Positions 16,779-24,842 of a stretch of DNA of 42,655 bases are shown piece after piece (positions within the stretch are counted from its first letter, which is position 1; each line of letters starts with the position of its first letter). A program made the position numbers and the translations under genes. The notes under the pieces were generated by a model. The model did not search any database and was not told the origin of the DNA. It saw only the letters and a list, made by a program, of their open reading frames with translations. This DNA is from Bacteroidales bacterium (GTDB lineage Bacteria > Bacteroidota > Bacteroidia > Bacteroidales > Bacteroidaceae). Location: assembly GCA_015060905.1 (NCBI GenBank), contig SUXQ01000018.1, forward strand, positions 1 through 42,655. The letters are read 5' to 3'.

Positions 16779-17020
16779 GCTAACAATCATGGTGATATGT
16801 TCACTCCGTAGGGCATCGGTTAATTGCTCGTCACGAAACGGGCTATTTTTATGCCCCGATGCTTCGGCTTTTTAGCCGGCACCATATACGAAACTATGCG
16901 TACCACATAGCGGTCGCTGTATCCGAATTATACTGAATCCTTCGGGGTGAACTATGATTGTTAGCAACGGGTATGGCGGCCGTTTTTTATTTCGCCATTT
17001 GCTAACAATCATAGTTTCGT
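16779..17020 (+). ncRNA. Structured 240-nt leader with competing stems (candidate riboregulator)
   Basis: GCTAACAATCAT occurs at 16779-16790 and again at 17001-17012; its inverse complement occurs once between them (16954-16965). Stem A pairs 16779-16790 with 16954-16965 and continues as GTTCACTCC (16799-16807) with GGGGTGAAC (16944-16952). Stem B pairs 16950-16967 with 16999-17016 (18 bp perfect), plus an inner ATGGCG/CGCCAT. It ends 4 nt before the ATG at 17021, so A and B exclude each other. Inside A are further hairpins (GCATCGG/CCGATGC at 16813-16819 and 16856-16862; CGGCT/AGCCG at 16865-16878; CTATG/CATAG at 16894-16910). A 28-codon open frame (16789-16875) starts within the first repeat. 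I know of no named RNA family with this layout. Confidence 0.6.
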
Positions 17021-17344
17021 ATGAAAACAATTTCAATCCCGGCACCATCGGCCACCATCGGCGGCAAGGTGCAAGTTCTTAAGGCGGTGGCAAGGCTCCG
17101 CCGCAGTCATTCACTACACATACTGTTCGAGTACGGCGTCGGCATACTCTGCTGGGCGGGTGTTTCGCTCTGTTCGGCGCTGCTCCTTGTGTTCGGCCTG
17201 TTCCTGATGAACGGGTGGTGCATTGCCCTTGGCATAGGTATGGCACTTCTCAGCTACACATTGTTCAACAACAAGGAGTATAGCGATTTATCAATAAAAG
17301 AGGCTATCGAGGCTCTTGTGGCAGGAAAGGAGGTAAGCAAATGA
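17021..17344 (+). CDS. Small membrane protein (107 aa) behind the structured leader
   Basis: A 107-residue protein with a basic N-terminal part (KAVARLRRSHS) and two membrane segments between about 40 and 82 (ILCWAGVSLCSALLLVFGLF and WCIALGIGMALLSYTLF), then a charged tail. Its ATG follows 4 nt after the 18-bp leader stem and has no Shine-Dalgarno sequence. It overlaps the next gene (ATGA) and is first of a three-gene unit. GC content is above that of its neighbours. Function unknown. Confidence 0.7.
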   Translation: MKTISIPAPSATIGGKVQVLKAVARLRRSHSLHILFEYGVGILCWAGVSLCSALLLVFGLFLMNGWCIALGIGMALLSYTLFNNKEYSDLSIKEAIEALVAGKEVSK

Positions 17345-17694
17345 TGTACCTGATACACGAGGTGGAAACGCTTACACCCATCAACAACAAGGCAAAGGAT
17401 ATATGCAAGTTCTGCAAGGATTACAAAGGTTGCCTATTGACAAGCGAAAAAGACTTTGATGACCTTGTAGAAACCATCAAGAGCGTAGTAAGGCACGCAA
17501 ATGGACTCTACCCAAAGACCAAACCGTTTTCCGTGACAACAAACCGTATGAGCTGCATACACGTCGTTGTCAATGGAAACAGCGACCAGCAAGTTGTCCG
17601 CTTCTACATTGCAACGATAACAGGGGTTTACAGAAACGGTCTTAATATGCCAATACGATATTTTATGTTGAACGGAAAGGAGGTACAATTATGA
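17341..17694 (+). CDS. Unknown protein (117 aa) with Cys cluster
   Basis: A 117-residue soluble protein, start overlapping the previous stop and preceded by a perfect Shine-Dalgarno AAAGGAGGT (17326-17334). Three Cys in CKFCKDYKGC (about 22-31) could bind a metal. The second half is beta-rich (FSVTTNRMSCIHVVVNG, RFYIATITGVYRNG). I do not recognise the family. It is translated with the membrane protein before it and the 99-residue protein after it. Confidence 0.65.
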   Translation: MMYLIHEVETLTPINNKAKDICKFCKDYKGCLLTSEKDFDDLVETIKSVVRHANGLYPKTKPFSVTTNRMSCIHVVVNGNSDQQVVRFYIATITGVYRNGLNMPIRYFMLNGKEVQL

Positions 17695-17990
17695 GTAACG
17701 ATAAGTATTTAGAGCAGATTAGCACATTGCGTTCAAATTACAATGCCATTTATTCTCCGTTGTTCGATTTTCTTGAGCAGTACCGCCCGATGGAGGAGTT
17801 TGATGGAGTGGTAGAGTTTACATCTCACACTATTAAAGTAATCATTAGAGAATTGGTAGAACTTGAGATAAACGATATCGCAGAGATAATGGTAAACCTT
17901 GGCTACAAGACAGTTTATTTCGACTATGAATGGTATTGGAATATGCAGTTCGTGGGGGAGTGTAGAAAGAGTGCCGAGGAGGATGTTTAG
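17691..17990 (+). CDS. Unknown acidic protein (99 aa)
   Basis: A 99-residue, mainly helical acidic protein (LFDFLEQYRPMEEFDG, VIIRELVELEINDIAEIM) with an aromatic stretch near the end (FDYEWYWNMQF). It overlaps the previous gene by 4 nt and has a perfect Shine-Dalgarno AAAGGAGGT at 17676-17684. No family recognised. An acidic aromatic protein of this size could be a DNA mimic or anti-host factor; that is speculation. Confidence 0.65.
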   Translation: MSNDKYLEQISTLRSNYNAIYSPLFDFLEQYRPMEEFDGVVEFTSHTIKVIIRELVELEINDIAEIMVNLGYKTVYFDYEWYWNMQFVGECRKSAEEDV

Positions 17991-18022
17991 GAAAAGATTT
18001 TCCTGAAGATTTTTGGCTGAAT

Positions 18023-18071
18023 TTTGTTTTATTCCTGAAATTTCGCTATATTTGAACAAAGTAAAGGAGGT
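18023..18071 (+). promoter_or_regulatory. Strong promoter and Shine-Dalgarno of the 18076 gene
   Basis: -33 TTTG (18023-18026), a 20-nt spacer, -7 TATATTTG (18047-18054), then a full Shine-Dalgarno AAAGGAGGT (18063-18071) just before the ATG at 18076. A consensus promoter with such a site implies strong, independent expression. Confidence 0.75.
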
Positions 18072-18075
18072 GGGT

Positions 18076-18297
18076 ATGATACTATTGCATTTCTTTGGTC
18101 CCGGGCATGGCATCTATGCAGTAAGCGCCATGTTGATTTTGTTTATTTTATATAAAACAAAACAAACTTTCTTTGGCTGTCTGTTTAATGTGATATTTTA
18201 TACTATAATGATACCGTTGTTATTCCCATTGGCGTTAATTTCAATCATTTTCAAATGGGAACCAAAATTTTTGAAATACAAGAAAAAAAAGAAATAA
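18076..18297 (+). CDS. Small membrane protein before the tape-measure gene, paralogue of 5978
   Basis: A 73-residue protein; the start follows the Shine-Dalgarno and matches the start of the 5978 paralogue. The first 15 residues (MILLHFFGPGHGIYA) share 12 identities with it. Two hydrophobic helices (about 13-30 and 34-56) are followed by a short basic tail (KYKKKKK). It has its own promoter and terminator, so it is a one-gene unit placed directly upstream of the tape-measure gene. Such independently expressed small membrane genes in prophages are often superinfection-exclusion factors; HK97 gp15 is a known exclusion protein linked to the tape-measure protein. That role here is inference. Confidence 0.75.
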   Translation: MILLHFFGPGHGIYAVSAMLILFILYKTKQTFFGCLFNVIFYTIMIPLLFPLALISIIFKWEPKFLKYKKKKK

Positions 18298-18298
18298 G

Positions 18299-18338
18299 AA
18301 AAAAGACCGAAACTTTACTGTGGGTTTCGGTCTTTTTT
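18299..18338 (+). terminator. Terminator between the 18076 gene and the tape-measure gene
   Basis: A perfect 15-bp stem, 18299-18313 (AAAAAAGACCGAAAC) with 18324-18338 (GTTTCGGTCTTTTTT). It matches the terminator at 6223-6260. The tape-measure gene starts 46 bp later, so it needs its own promoter or read-through. Confidence 0.88.
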
Positions 18339-18383
18339 TCTACTCTTATTTTGCTATTTATTTGCAGGAAAAATTATCCTACT

Positions 18384-21300
18384 ATGGCAACAATAAGAGA
18401 AGTAGCAGAAGTCCTCGTAAAAATCAATGACGAAGAGGCAAAAAAACAATTACCCGCACTGCAAAAGAAAGTCGAAGACCTTGGTAAAGAGTTTGACGAA
18501 CTACGAAAAAAGAATCCCGAAGATACAAAGGCTATAAAAGAGAAAGGTGCAGAGTTTAAGAAGACTTATGAACAAATGGATGTGCTACGCAGGCGCACTC
18601 AGAGCGTTGATGAAGCAATGCAACATCTTTCGACTGCGAATCCTAAGGAACTAAGAAGAATCCTTACCCAAATTAACCGTGAATTAAATTCCGGCCATAT
18701 CGAGCGTGGTACCAAAGAGTGGGACGAATATAACGAGAAACTCAAGCAGGTAAAATCGGAACTCAAGAAAATTGCCGATGAACAGAAAGTGGTAACAGAT
18801 GCCGGGCTTTCTATGAAGGATATGCTCGATATTGGCGGAAATCTCTCAATGATATTCGGCTCATTTATAGATTTAAAAGACAATATCGCTGATTTTGTAC
18901 GTGACAATGCAGATAGCTACATCGCGCTCGATGCAGAGATGGCCAATGTGCAGAAGTTTACAGGAATGACACGTAAACAAGTAGAATTGCTCAACGAAGA
19001 ACTGAAAAATATCGATACCCGCACATCGGTTGTCGAACTCAACAAACTTGCTGAGGAGGCAGGCCGTCTTGGGAAAACATCTCAAGAGGATGTTCTTGGT
19101 TTTGTTAAAGCTGCAGATATTATTAATGTTGCACTCGACGACCTCGGAGAGGGTGCAACGCTTACCATTTCAAAGCTCACAAACATTTTTGGCGATGAAA
19201 AGGCTCTCGGTACCGAGAAGTCTATGCTTGCCGTCGGCTCTGTTATAAACGAGTTGTCGCAGAACTGTACAGCATCGGCACCTTATTTGGCAGACTTTAC
19301 CAAACGTCTTGCCGGTGTAGGTGCGCAGGCTGAAATGACAATTCCTCAAATAATGGGTTATGCTGCTGTACTCGATTCACAGGGGCAGGCGGTGGAAATG
19401 TCAGCCACAGCTGTTTCGCAGCTCATAACAAAGCTGTTTCAAGACCCGGCAAAGATTGCAAAGGCTACAGGTATGGATCTGAAGGAGTTTACTTCCATAC
19501 TCAAGCAGGATACAAACGAGGCCTTATTGGTGTTGCTTGAGCGACTAAAGTCTATGGGCAACATGGATGTTCTTGCTCCCATTTTTAAAGAGATGGGTAC
19601 TGATGGGGCGCGTGCATCGTCGGTACTTGCCGCGTTGGCCGGTAATATCGATGCAGTGAGACAGCAACAGGAGGTCGCGATACAGGCGTATAACGAGGCA
19701 ACATCGGTAGTAAAGGAGTTTACCGTTCAGAATGAGACTGAAGAGGCCAAACTTGAAAAGAAACGCAAAAAACTCGAAGAGGTGAAGGTTGCTCTCGGTG
19801 AGAAACTTTTGCCTGTGATGGGCAGCTTCACTTCTACCGGCACATTTATGATTAAGACACTCAATGTGCTGCTGGATGTGTTCAATGATTATAAGGGTAC
19901 TATTATAAGTACAGGTTCTGCAGTTTTGCTTTACACTGGGTATTTGAAAGCTAAAAATTTGCAGATGCAGCACGCCATTAATTTAAGAAAAATAAAGATT
20001 GTTTTGTTGCGTCAGTCACGCTTGTTTTTGGTTCAATTAGGCAATGTTATGAAAAGTAATCCATGGGGTATTGTTATAACTGCTTTGACGGTAATAATTG
20101 GTTTACTCATAGATTACAATAGGCGATTAAACAGAACGACTGAAGCCGAGAAGGCTTTAAACAATATCAGGAAGGAGGCCAAAAAGAAGATCGCCGAGGA
20201 AGAAACTCGTCTGAAGGCTTTGGTAAAGGTGGCAGAGAACGAGAAACTATCTTTGCTTGAAAGGAAAAAGGCTGTTGATGCTTTGAACAAGATTGTTCCA
20301 GGATACAATGCCCAACTCGATGAAACGACCGGGAAGTATAAGGCCAATAAAACAGCGCTTGACGCCTACCTGAAATCTCTTGCCAAGAAATACGAAATAG
20401 AGGGTGCACAGGAAATGTTAAAGGAATTGGGCGAGAAAAGGGCTCAGTTGAATATCAGCAAGGCGGAAAAAGAAAATGAAATAGAATCTATTAGAAAGTG
20501 GCAAAGGGAAGCCAACGAGACTTCAGGTGCATCAATAGCAAGAGGTGTTGCCGGTACCACAATGGTAGATTATTCAGGAATGAGAAGTACTTCTAGATTG
20601 ATTAAGAAAAAAGAGCAACTTTCCGACATTGAAAAACAACTTGATGTAATTAAAGAGAAAGAAGAATTGCTTTTCAAGGCATACGGCAACGATATTGGCA
20701 AAGCATTGGCTGCCGAAGTCGTAAATAGTCCCGTTCCGGGGTCTGGTGGTGCTGGCGGTGGGAATAGTTCCGGTGACGATTCCAAGAAAGATATTTCATT
20801 CGCCGAGGAAGCTGCTAAAGCGAAATGGGAAAAGCAACGTGCCATCGAGGATGCAGCCTATTCGCGCGGAGAAATTTCCTATCAAGAACACATCGAGCGT
20901 CTCCATCAGGCGGAACTGCAATATCTGGCCGACTGTAAGGCAGTCTATGAACAGCGGAATCAGACCGAAGAGAAGGGTTATCAGCAGCTGCTTGACAAGG
21001 AAAAGCAACTGCTTGAGAAACACGATAATGAGGTGTTTAATATGTCGCTGGCCGACCTTGAGCGTCAGAAGCAGGAGGAGAGAAACAAAATCCTTCAGGA
21101 TTGCTATGATGTGAACAGTGTGCTTTATGGCAACGAGAAGGTGCGCGATCAACGCCTTTTTGAGATAAACATCGACTATCTGCGCAGGAAAGCAGCTCTC
21201 TATCGCGAGGAGGCGAAGTCGAAAGAGGTACATCAGATTGAACTGCAGATTGCGCAGGCCGAAGCTGATGAGAAGCTTCGCAAACAAAAAGAGTATGCCG

Positions 21301-22394
21301 ATAGACTGCAACAGTGGCGCAAAGAGTATGCCGGGAATAGTAGCGAGGTGCAGATGCAGGCGGAACTTACCGTCCTCGATGAGATGCACACTGCAGGACT
21401 TGTAAAAGAAGAGGAGTACCAGCAGCTACGCAAGGCCATTCAGGAAAAATATTCCAATGGTGGTAAGTTCTCCGATGGTGGCTACGGTGATATGCTCACT
21501 AATATGTACACGTCTATAGATGCTCTTGTTTCCGGTACCACAGAAAAAACAATTTCCTCCATGGAGAAAATTGGTGCTGTTGCACAAGCAACATGGGCTG
21601 TTGCCGGTGCTGCTCTTCAGCAATATTCTGCATATTCGCAGGCTTGTTGTAATGTGGAAGTAGCAGAAATTGAAAAGAAATATGACAAGATGATAGCTGC
21701 TGCCGGAAAGAACTCTGCACGCTCAAAGCAACTTGAGGAGCAAAAAGAAAAGCAGATAGCGAAAATTAAGAATAAATATAATAAAAAAGCACAGAAAATT
21801 GAAATTGCACAGGCGGTGGCACAAACAGCGGTAGCTGCTATCAACGCCTATGCTTCGGCGTCGAAGCAGAATTGGCTGTTAGGCCCGGTAGCTGCTGCTA
21901 TGGCTCTGGCTGCAGGTGCTTTGCAAATAGCTACAATACAGAAACAACATCAAGCACAACAGGCCGGTTACTATGGAGGTGGTTTTACCAGACGCTCGGC
22001 CAACGACCGCGAAGAGGTGGGTGTTGTTCATGCTAATGAGTTTGTTGCCAATGCTGCTGCTACACGCAATCCGGTGTTGATGCCTTTCTTCTCACTGCTC
22101 GATTACGCTCAGCGTAATAATACCGTTGGTAGTCTTACGGCAAATGATGTTTCCCATGCACTCGGTACCGGTGCTGTCGTAAGAGCAACTGCAACCACTG
22201 CTAATGAGAGTGCGAATAGCAACAATGAGTTGCTTGCTGTCGCTGGAAGTATAAGTAGTAATGCTAAGGTTATTCAAAAACTCAACGAGCTGTTGGATGC
22301 CGGCATTGAAACTTATATGGTGATGGACGGTGAACGTGGTTTTGACAAAAAATATTCAGATTATAACAAACTTAAAAATAATCCTAAACGATGA
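18384..22394 (+). CDS. Phage tail tape-measure protein
   Basis: A 1336-residue TP901-type tape-measure protein, which sets tail length and helps DNA cross the membrane. The ATG at 18384 is chosen; an in-frame extension to 18255 would run through the terminator hairpin. The order is N-terminal coiled coil (about 10-160), the TP901 core (LKSMGNMDVLAPIFKEMGTD and neighbours, about 190-460), two membrane-like segments (about 507-525 and 560-577), long charged coiled coils (about 580-790, 810-1040) and a C-terminal hydrophobic segment (GPVAAAMALAAGALQIA, about 1167-1183). Its length predicts a tail of roughly 190-200 nm by the usual 1.5 angstrom per residue rule. The stop overlaps the next start. 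Confidence 0.92.
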   Translation: MATIREVAEVLVKINDEEAKKQLPALQKKVEDLGKEFDELRKKNPEDTKAIKEKGAEFKKTYEQMDVLRRRTQSVDEAMQHLSTANPKELRRILTQINRELNSGHIERGTKEWDEYNEKLKQVKSELKKIADEQKVVTDAGLSMKDMLDIGGNLSMIFGSFIDLKDNIADFVRDNADSYIALDAEMANVQKFTGMTRKQVELLNEELKNIDTRTSVVELNKLAEEAGRLGKTSQEDVLGFVKAADIINVALDDLGEGATLTISKLTNIFGDEKALGTEKSMLAVGSVINELSQNCTASAPYLADFTKRLAGVGAQAEMTIPQIMGYAAVLDSQGQAVEMSATAVSQLITKLFQDPAKIAKATGMDLKEFTSILKQDTNEALLVLLERLKSMGNMDVLAPIFKEMGTDGARASSVLAALAGNIDAVRQQQEVAIQAYNEATSVVKEFTVQNETEEAKLEKKRKKLEEVKVALGEKLLPVMGSFTSTGTFMIKTLNVLLDVFNDYKGTIISTGSAVLLYTGYLKAKNLQMQHAINLRKIKIVLLRQSRLFLVQLGNVMKSNPWGIVITALTVIIGLLIDYNRRLNRTTEAEKALNNIRKEAKKKIAEEETRLKALVKVAENEKLSLLERKKAVDALNKIVPGYNAQLDETTGKYKANKTALDAYLKSLAKKYEIEGAQEMLKELGEKRAQLNISKAEKENEIESIRKWQREANETSGASIARGVAGTTMVDYSGMRSTSRLIKKKEQLSDIEKQLDVIKEKEELLFKAYGNDIGKALAAEVVNSPVPGSGGAGGGNSSGDDSKKDISFAEEAAKAKWEKQRAIEDAAYSRGEISYQEHIERLHQAELQYLADCKAVYEQRNQTEEKGYQQLLDKEKQLLEKHDNEVFNMSLADLERQKQEERNKILQDCYDVNSVLYGNEKVRDQRLFEINIDYLRRKAALYREEAKSKEVHQIELQIAQAEADEKLRKQKEYADRLQQWRKEYAGNSSEVQMQAELTVLDEMHTAGLVKEEEYQQLRKAIQEKYSNGGKFSDGGYGDMLTNMYTSIDALVSGTTEKTISSMEKIGAVAQATWAVAGAALQQYSAYSQACCNVEVAEIEKKYDKMIAAAGKNSARSKQLEEQKEKQIAKIKNKYNKKAQKIEIAQAVAQTAVAAINAYASASKQNWLLGPVAAAMALAAGALQIATIQKQHQAQQAGYYGGGFTRRSANDREEVGVVHANEFVANAAATRNPVLMPFFSLLDYAQRNNTVGSLTANDVSHALGTGAVVRATATTANESANSNNELLAVAGSISSNAKVIQKLNELLDAGIETYMVMDGERGFDKKYSDYNKLKNNPKR

Positions 22395-24430
22395 CAATCT
22401 TATATTTGAATGGTAAACGAGCCGTAATTGATGAGAAGCAGACTATAAAATTCGTACGCGAGAATACCTACTTCACAAAAACGGGAACTTACACATACGA
22501 TATTACATTGCCGGCTCTTTGTCCTGAGAATATCGCCATTTTTGGCCACATATACCGTAAAGATCAGAGAAAGGCGGTAAACACGACTTTTAAGGCCAGG
22601 TTACAGGTGGATAATATGGATATTCTAAATGGTACTGCAACTATTACTAATATTACAGATACGTCAATAAAAGTACAGTTGATGGGTGGAAATTCGGAAC
22701 TTAATTTCTATTCGAAGAATGAAAACCGTTTCATAGACGAGTTGCCTTTGGGGAGCTGGTATGATGTTGCCGGTGTTACCTCTTCGGACCTCACTATGCG
22801 TACCATGGCGGAGCAGCTCTCTGATACTTTTCAAGAGGAAATAGATTCCATTGGATTAGATAATGCTTACAAGAACCTGTGTAGGAAATTATGGAACGTA
22901 AATACAAAAGAGTTACCGGTCGAGTGGGTTGCTCTTCCTTGCGTAAATGAGAATTATGATGTTACATGTAATAATTTCGGTGTTCGTCGATATCAGTATA
23001 ATGGCGAAGGGAGACACTACGTAGTTATTAATGACCTTGATACGGTGTGTCTATCTGCACAGCCTTATCTTGTTCCGATGATTGAACGTATTTTTGAACA
23101 TCTTGGTTATCCTATTGCGGAGAATTGTTTGCGCGATAATGATTTTTTTATGAAACTTGTTATTGTTACAGCAAACAATCGCGCAGCCATTGCTCGAGCT
23201 CTTCCACATTGGACTGTTACAGAATTAATAGAACAGATTGAAAATATGTTTGCAGTAGTTATTTATATAGATGAAAGAACGAAGAAAACAAGTATTAAGG
23301 CACGTGCAGATTTTTTCAAAAGTAACATTGAGTATATCGACGAAATTGTAGATGAATACTCTGTGACTATGGAAGTAGATAGTACGAATGATATTACTAA
23401 TGCGAATGTAGGATATGCTGAAGTTTCGGAATATGACTGTATAGAGGATGATATAAGGAAGAGTGCCAAGATTGACACATCTTTTGATGCCTCAGATTTT
23501 ACAACCGGGTTACAGAATCTCGTGGACCATTTGTATAGAGTGCGTAAAGCCGATAAGACATCCGATTATAGTTCGTTGTTTAAGTACAAAGGTACTATCT
23601 TTAAAATTTGTGGGCGCTCTGTAATAATAGAACTGTATGACCATATTGACTCTCAAGGAAGAACATACAAAAATCATGCTCGGATAATATTTATAGATGA
23701 ATTTGCTAATAAAATAAACGTTGATGGCAAAAGTGATATTGATATTGAATTGAAGATTTGTCCTTCAAAGACTACTCGGGCAGCTGCTGTACCTTGTTAT
23801 GATATTGATGGCTCTCTTGTTGGCAGTAGTGATGGTTTCCATCTTGTAAAAGCTGACAACACTGACCCGGCAGGTATTGACGCTGAAACTAATGCTTATA
23901 TAGCAGGCCTTATTAGTGGAGAAACAGAAAAGGTCGATACCAAAGAGGATATAATGTTCATCTGTCTTTATGATGGTGGCTTTGTTAAACGTGATTTTAC
24001 CGGTAGTGCGACACAAGAGTACCCTAGTTCTTTCTTGACACAGATTGCTTTTCCCGGGAACGGTGTTCAATGCTTTTATCCTGCCGGCTATCTGATGTAT
24101 CAATGGCAAGGCGAGACTTACACAGGCGGTGGTACCATTCAAAAATTTGCAAATGAAAGTTTGTCATTGAATATAGATTCATTCAAACAGACTTTAGCTG
24201 ATAAGCAGTACTCTTACCGTACGTTTTATTCAGAGGTGTATAAAAAGCTACAAAGGATAGATACTCAAGTTAAATATTGTATTAAATTTTTCAGCAATAA
24301 GCAATTGCGTGTAAATTCTACCTTTGTAATTAGAAATAAGAAATTCGTTTGTGAGAAATTGGAATATAATATTAAAACAAACGGGACGGACAAACTGCTT
24401 ACTGGATATTTCTATGAATTAGAGGAATAA
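22391..24430 (+). CDS. Tail hub/baseplate-type protein
   Basis: A 679-residue beta-rich protein with an ATGA overlap with the tape-measure gene, so the two are made together. It has the position and size of the tail-tip or hub proteins that follow tape-measure genes in siphoviruses. The N-terminal part (MTILYLNGKRAVIDEKQTIK, then YTYDITLPALCPENIAIFGH) looks like a tail-ring domain seen in Bacteroidetes phages. The middle resembles hub modules (WTVTELIEQIENMFAVVIYI). I saw no peptidase motif. The terminator at 24454 ends this unit. The call rests mainly on position. Confidence 0.7.
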   Translation: MTILYLNGKRAVIDEKQTIKFVRENTYFTKTGTYTYDITLPALCPENIAIFGHIYRKDQRKAVNTTFKARLQVDNMDILNGTATITNITDTSIKVQLMGGNSELNFYSKNENRFIDELPLGSWYDVAGVTSSDLTMRTMAEQLSDTFQEEIDSIGLDNAYKNLCRKLWNVNTKELPVEWVALPCVNENYDVTCNNFGVRRYQYNGEGRHYVVINDLDTVCLSAQPYLVPMIERIFEHLGYPIAENCLRDNDFFMKLVIVTANNRAAIARALPHWTVTELIEQIENMFAVVIYIDERTKKTSIKARADFFKSNIEYIDEIVDEYSVTMEVDSTNDITNANVGYAEVSEYDCIEDDIRKSAKIDTSFDASDFTTGLQNLVDHLYRVRKADKTSDYSSLFKYKGTIFKICGRSVIIELYDHIDSQGRTYKNHARIIFIDEFANKINVDGKSDIDIELKICPSKTTRAAAVPCYDIDGSLVGSSDGFHLVKADNTDPAGIDAETNAYIAGLISGETEKVDTKEDIMFICLYDGGFVKRDFTGSATQEYPSSFLTQIAFPGNGVQCFYPAGYLMYQWQGETYTGGGTIQKFANESLSLNIDSFKQTLADKQYSYRTFYSEVYKKLQRIDTQVKYCIKFFSNKQLRVNSTFVIRNKKFVCEKLEYNIKTNGTDKLLTGYFYELEE

Positions 24431-24453
24431 GGAAGCTGTTTTTATTTGTTTTT

Positions 24454-24485
24454 AAAGGGTGCTGGAGACAGCGCCCTTTTGTTTT
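24454..24485 (+). terminator. Terminator of the tape-measure/hub unit
   Basis: AAAGGGTGCT (24454-24463) pairs with AGCGCCCTTT (24470-24479, one G-U), then a T-rich tail. Confidence 0.8.
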
Positions 24486-24542
24486 ATACCTTGTTTCGAG
24501 TAAAATTCGTGTAAATGCGCTAATTTTTCGGGTAAAAACCCG

Positions 24543-24758
24543 TTCTACACATTCTACATATTCTACAATGTTTATAATGAATAAGTTAAGATGTAGAATA
24601 TAGGCTACAACATTACTACATTATTCTACAAATTCTTCTACATTACATTTTTTTCTACAAAATAGTTACTTTTCCTACATTGTAGTAAATTTTATGTATT
24701 CGCAAGTGTTTGAAAATCAGCAAGATGCGAATTTGTAGAATTTGTAGAATATGTAGAA
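24543..24758. repeat. TTCTACA iteron-like array
   Basis: Ten exact TTCTACA heptamers lie in 216 bp. Plus strand: 24543, 24552, 24561, 24624, 24636, 24653. Minus strand (TGTAGAA): 24592, 24734, 24743, 24752. Variants occur at 24604, 24615, 24674 and 24681. The outer groups are three copies each at an exact 9-bp period in opposite orientation, so the whole region is bounded by inverted 30-bp blocks. It is AT-rich, has no open frame and sits between a terminator and the promoter of a DNA-binding protein gene. It could be a replication origin, a late-activator site or a packaging site. Confidence 0.85.
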
Positions 24759-24776
24759 CGCTAAATATGTGTCTAT

Positions 24777-24823
24777 AAATCTGTTTAATTTGACAGATTT
24801 GTTGCTCGGTTTTATTATCTTTG
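24777..24823 (+). promoter_or_regulatory. Second copy of the phage operator, with promoter of the 24843 regulator
   Basis: AAATCTG (24777-24783), ten bases, CAGATTT (24794-24800): the same dyad as at 7180-7203, with the same inner TTTAA. A -7 box TATCTTTG is at 24816-24823, 15 bases after the dyad (14 at the early promoter). A possible -33 TTTG at 24789-24792 lies inside the dyad, so a bound repressor would block the promoter. Confidence 0.7.
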
Positions 24824-24842
24824 TAGATGTAAATAATTATAT

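Noticed and set aside
16779..17016. Invertible promoter defined by the GCTAACAATCAT repeats
   Set aside because: The repeats are short and nested with a third copy and no invertase gene is nearby; the RNA-fold reading explains the layout better.
18255..18383. N-terminal extension of the tape-measure gene by 43 residues
   Set aside because: It would translate through the terminator hairpin and the end of the 18076 gene; the ATG at 18384 gives a normal tape-measure start.
20796..21389. Minus-strand frame of 197 codons within the tape-measure gene
   Set aside because: Leu/Ile-rich antisense shadow of a coiled-coil gene.
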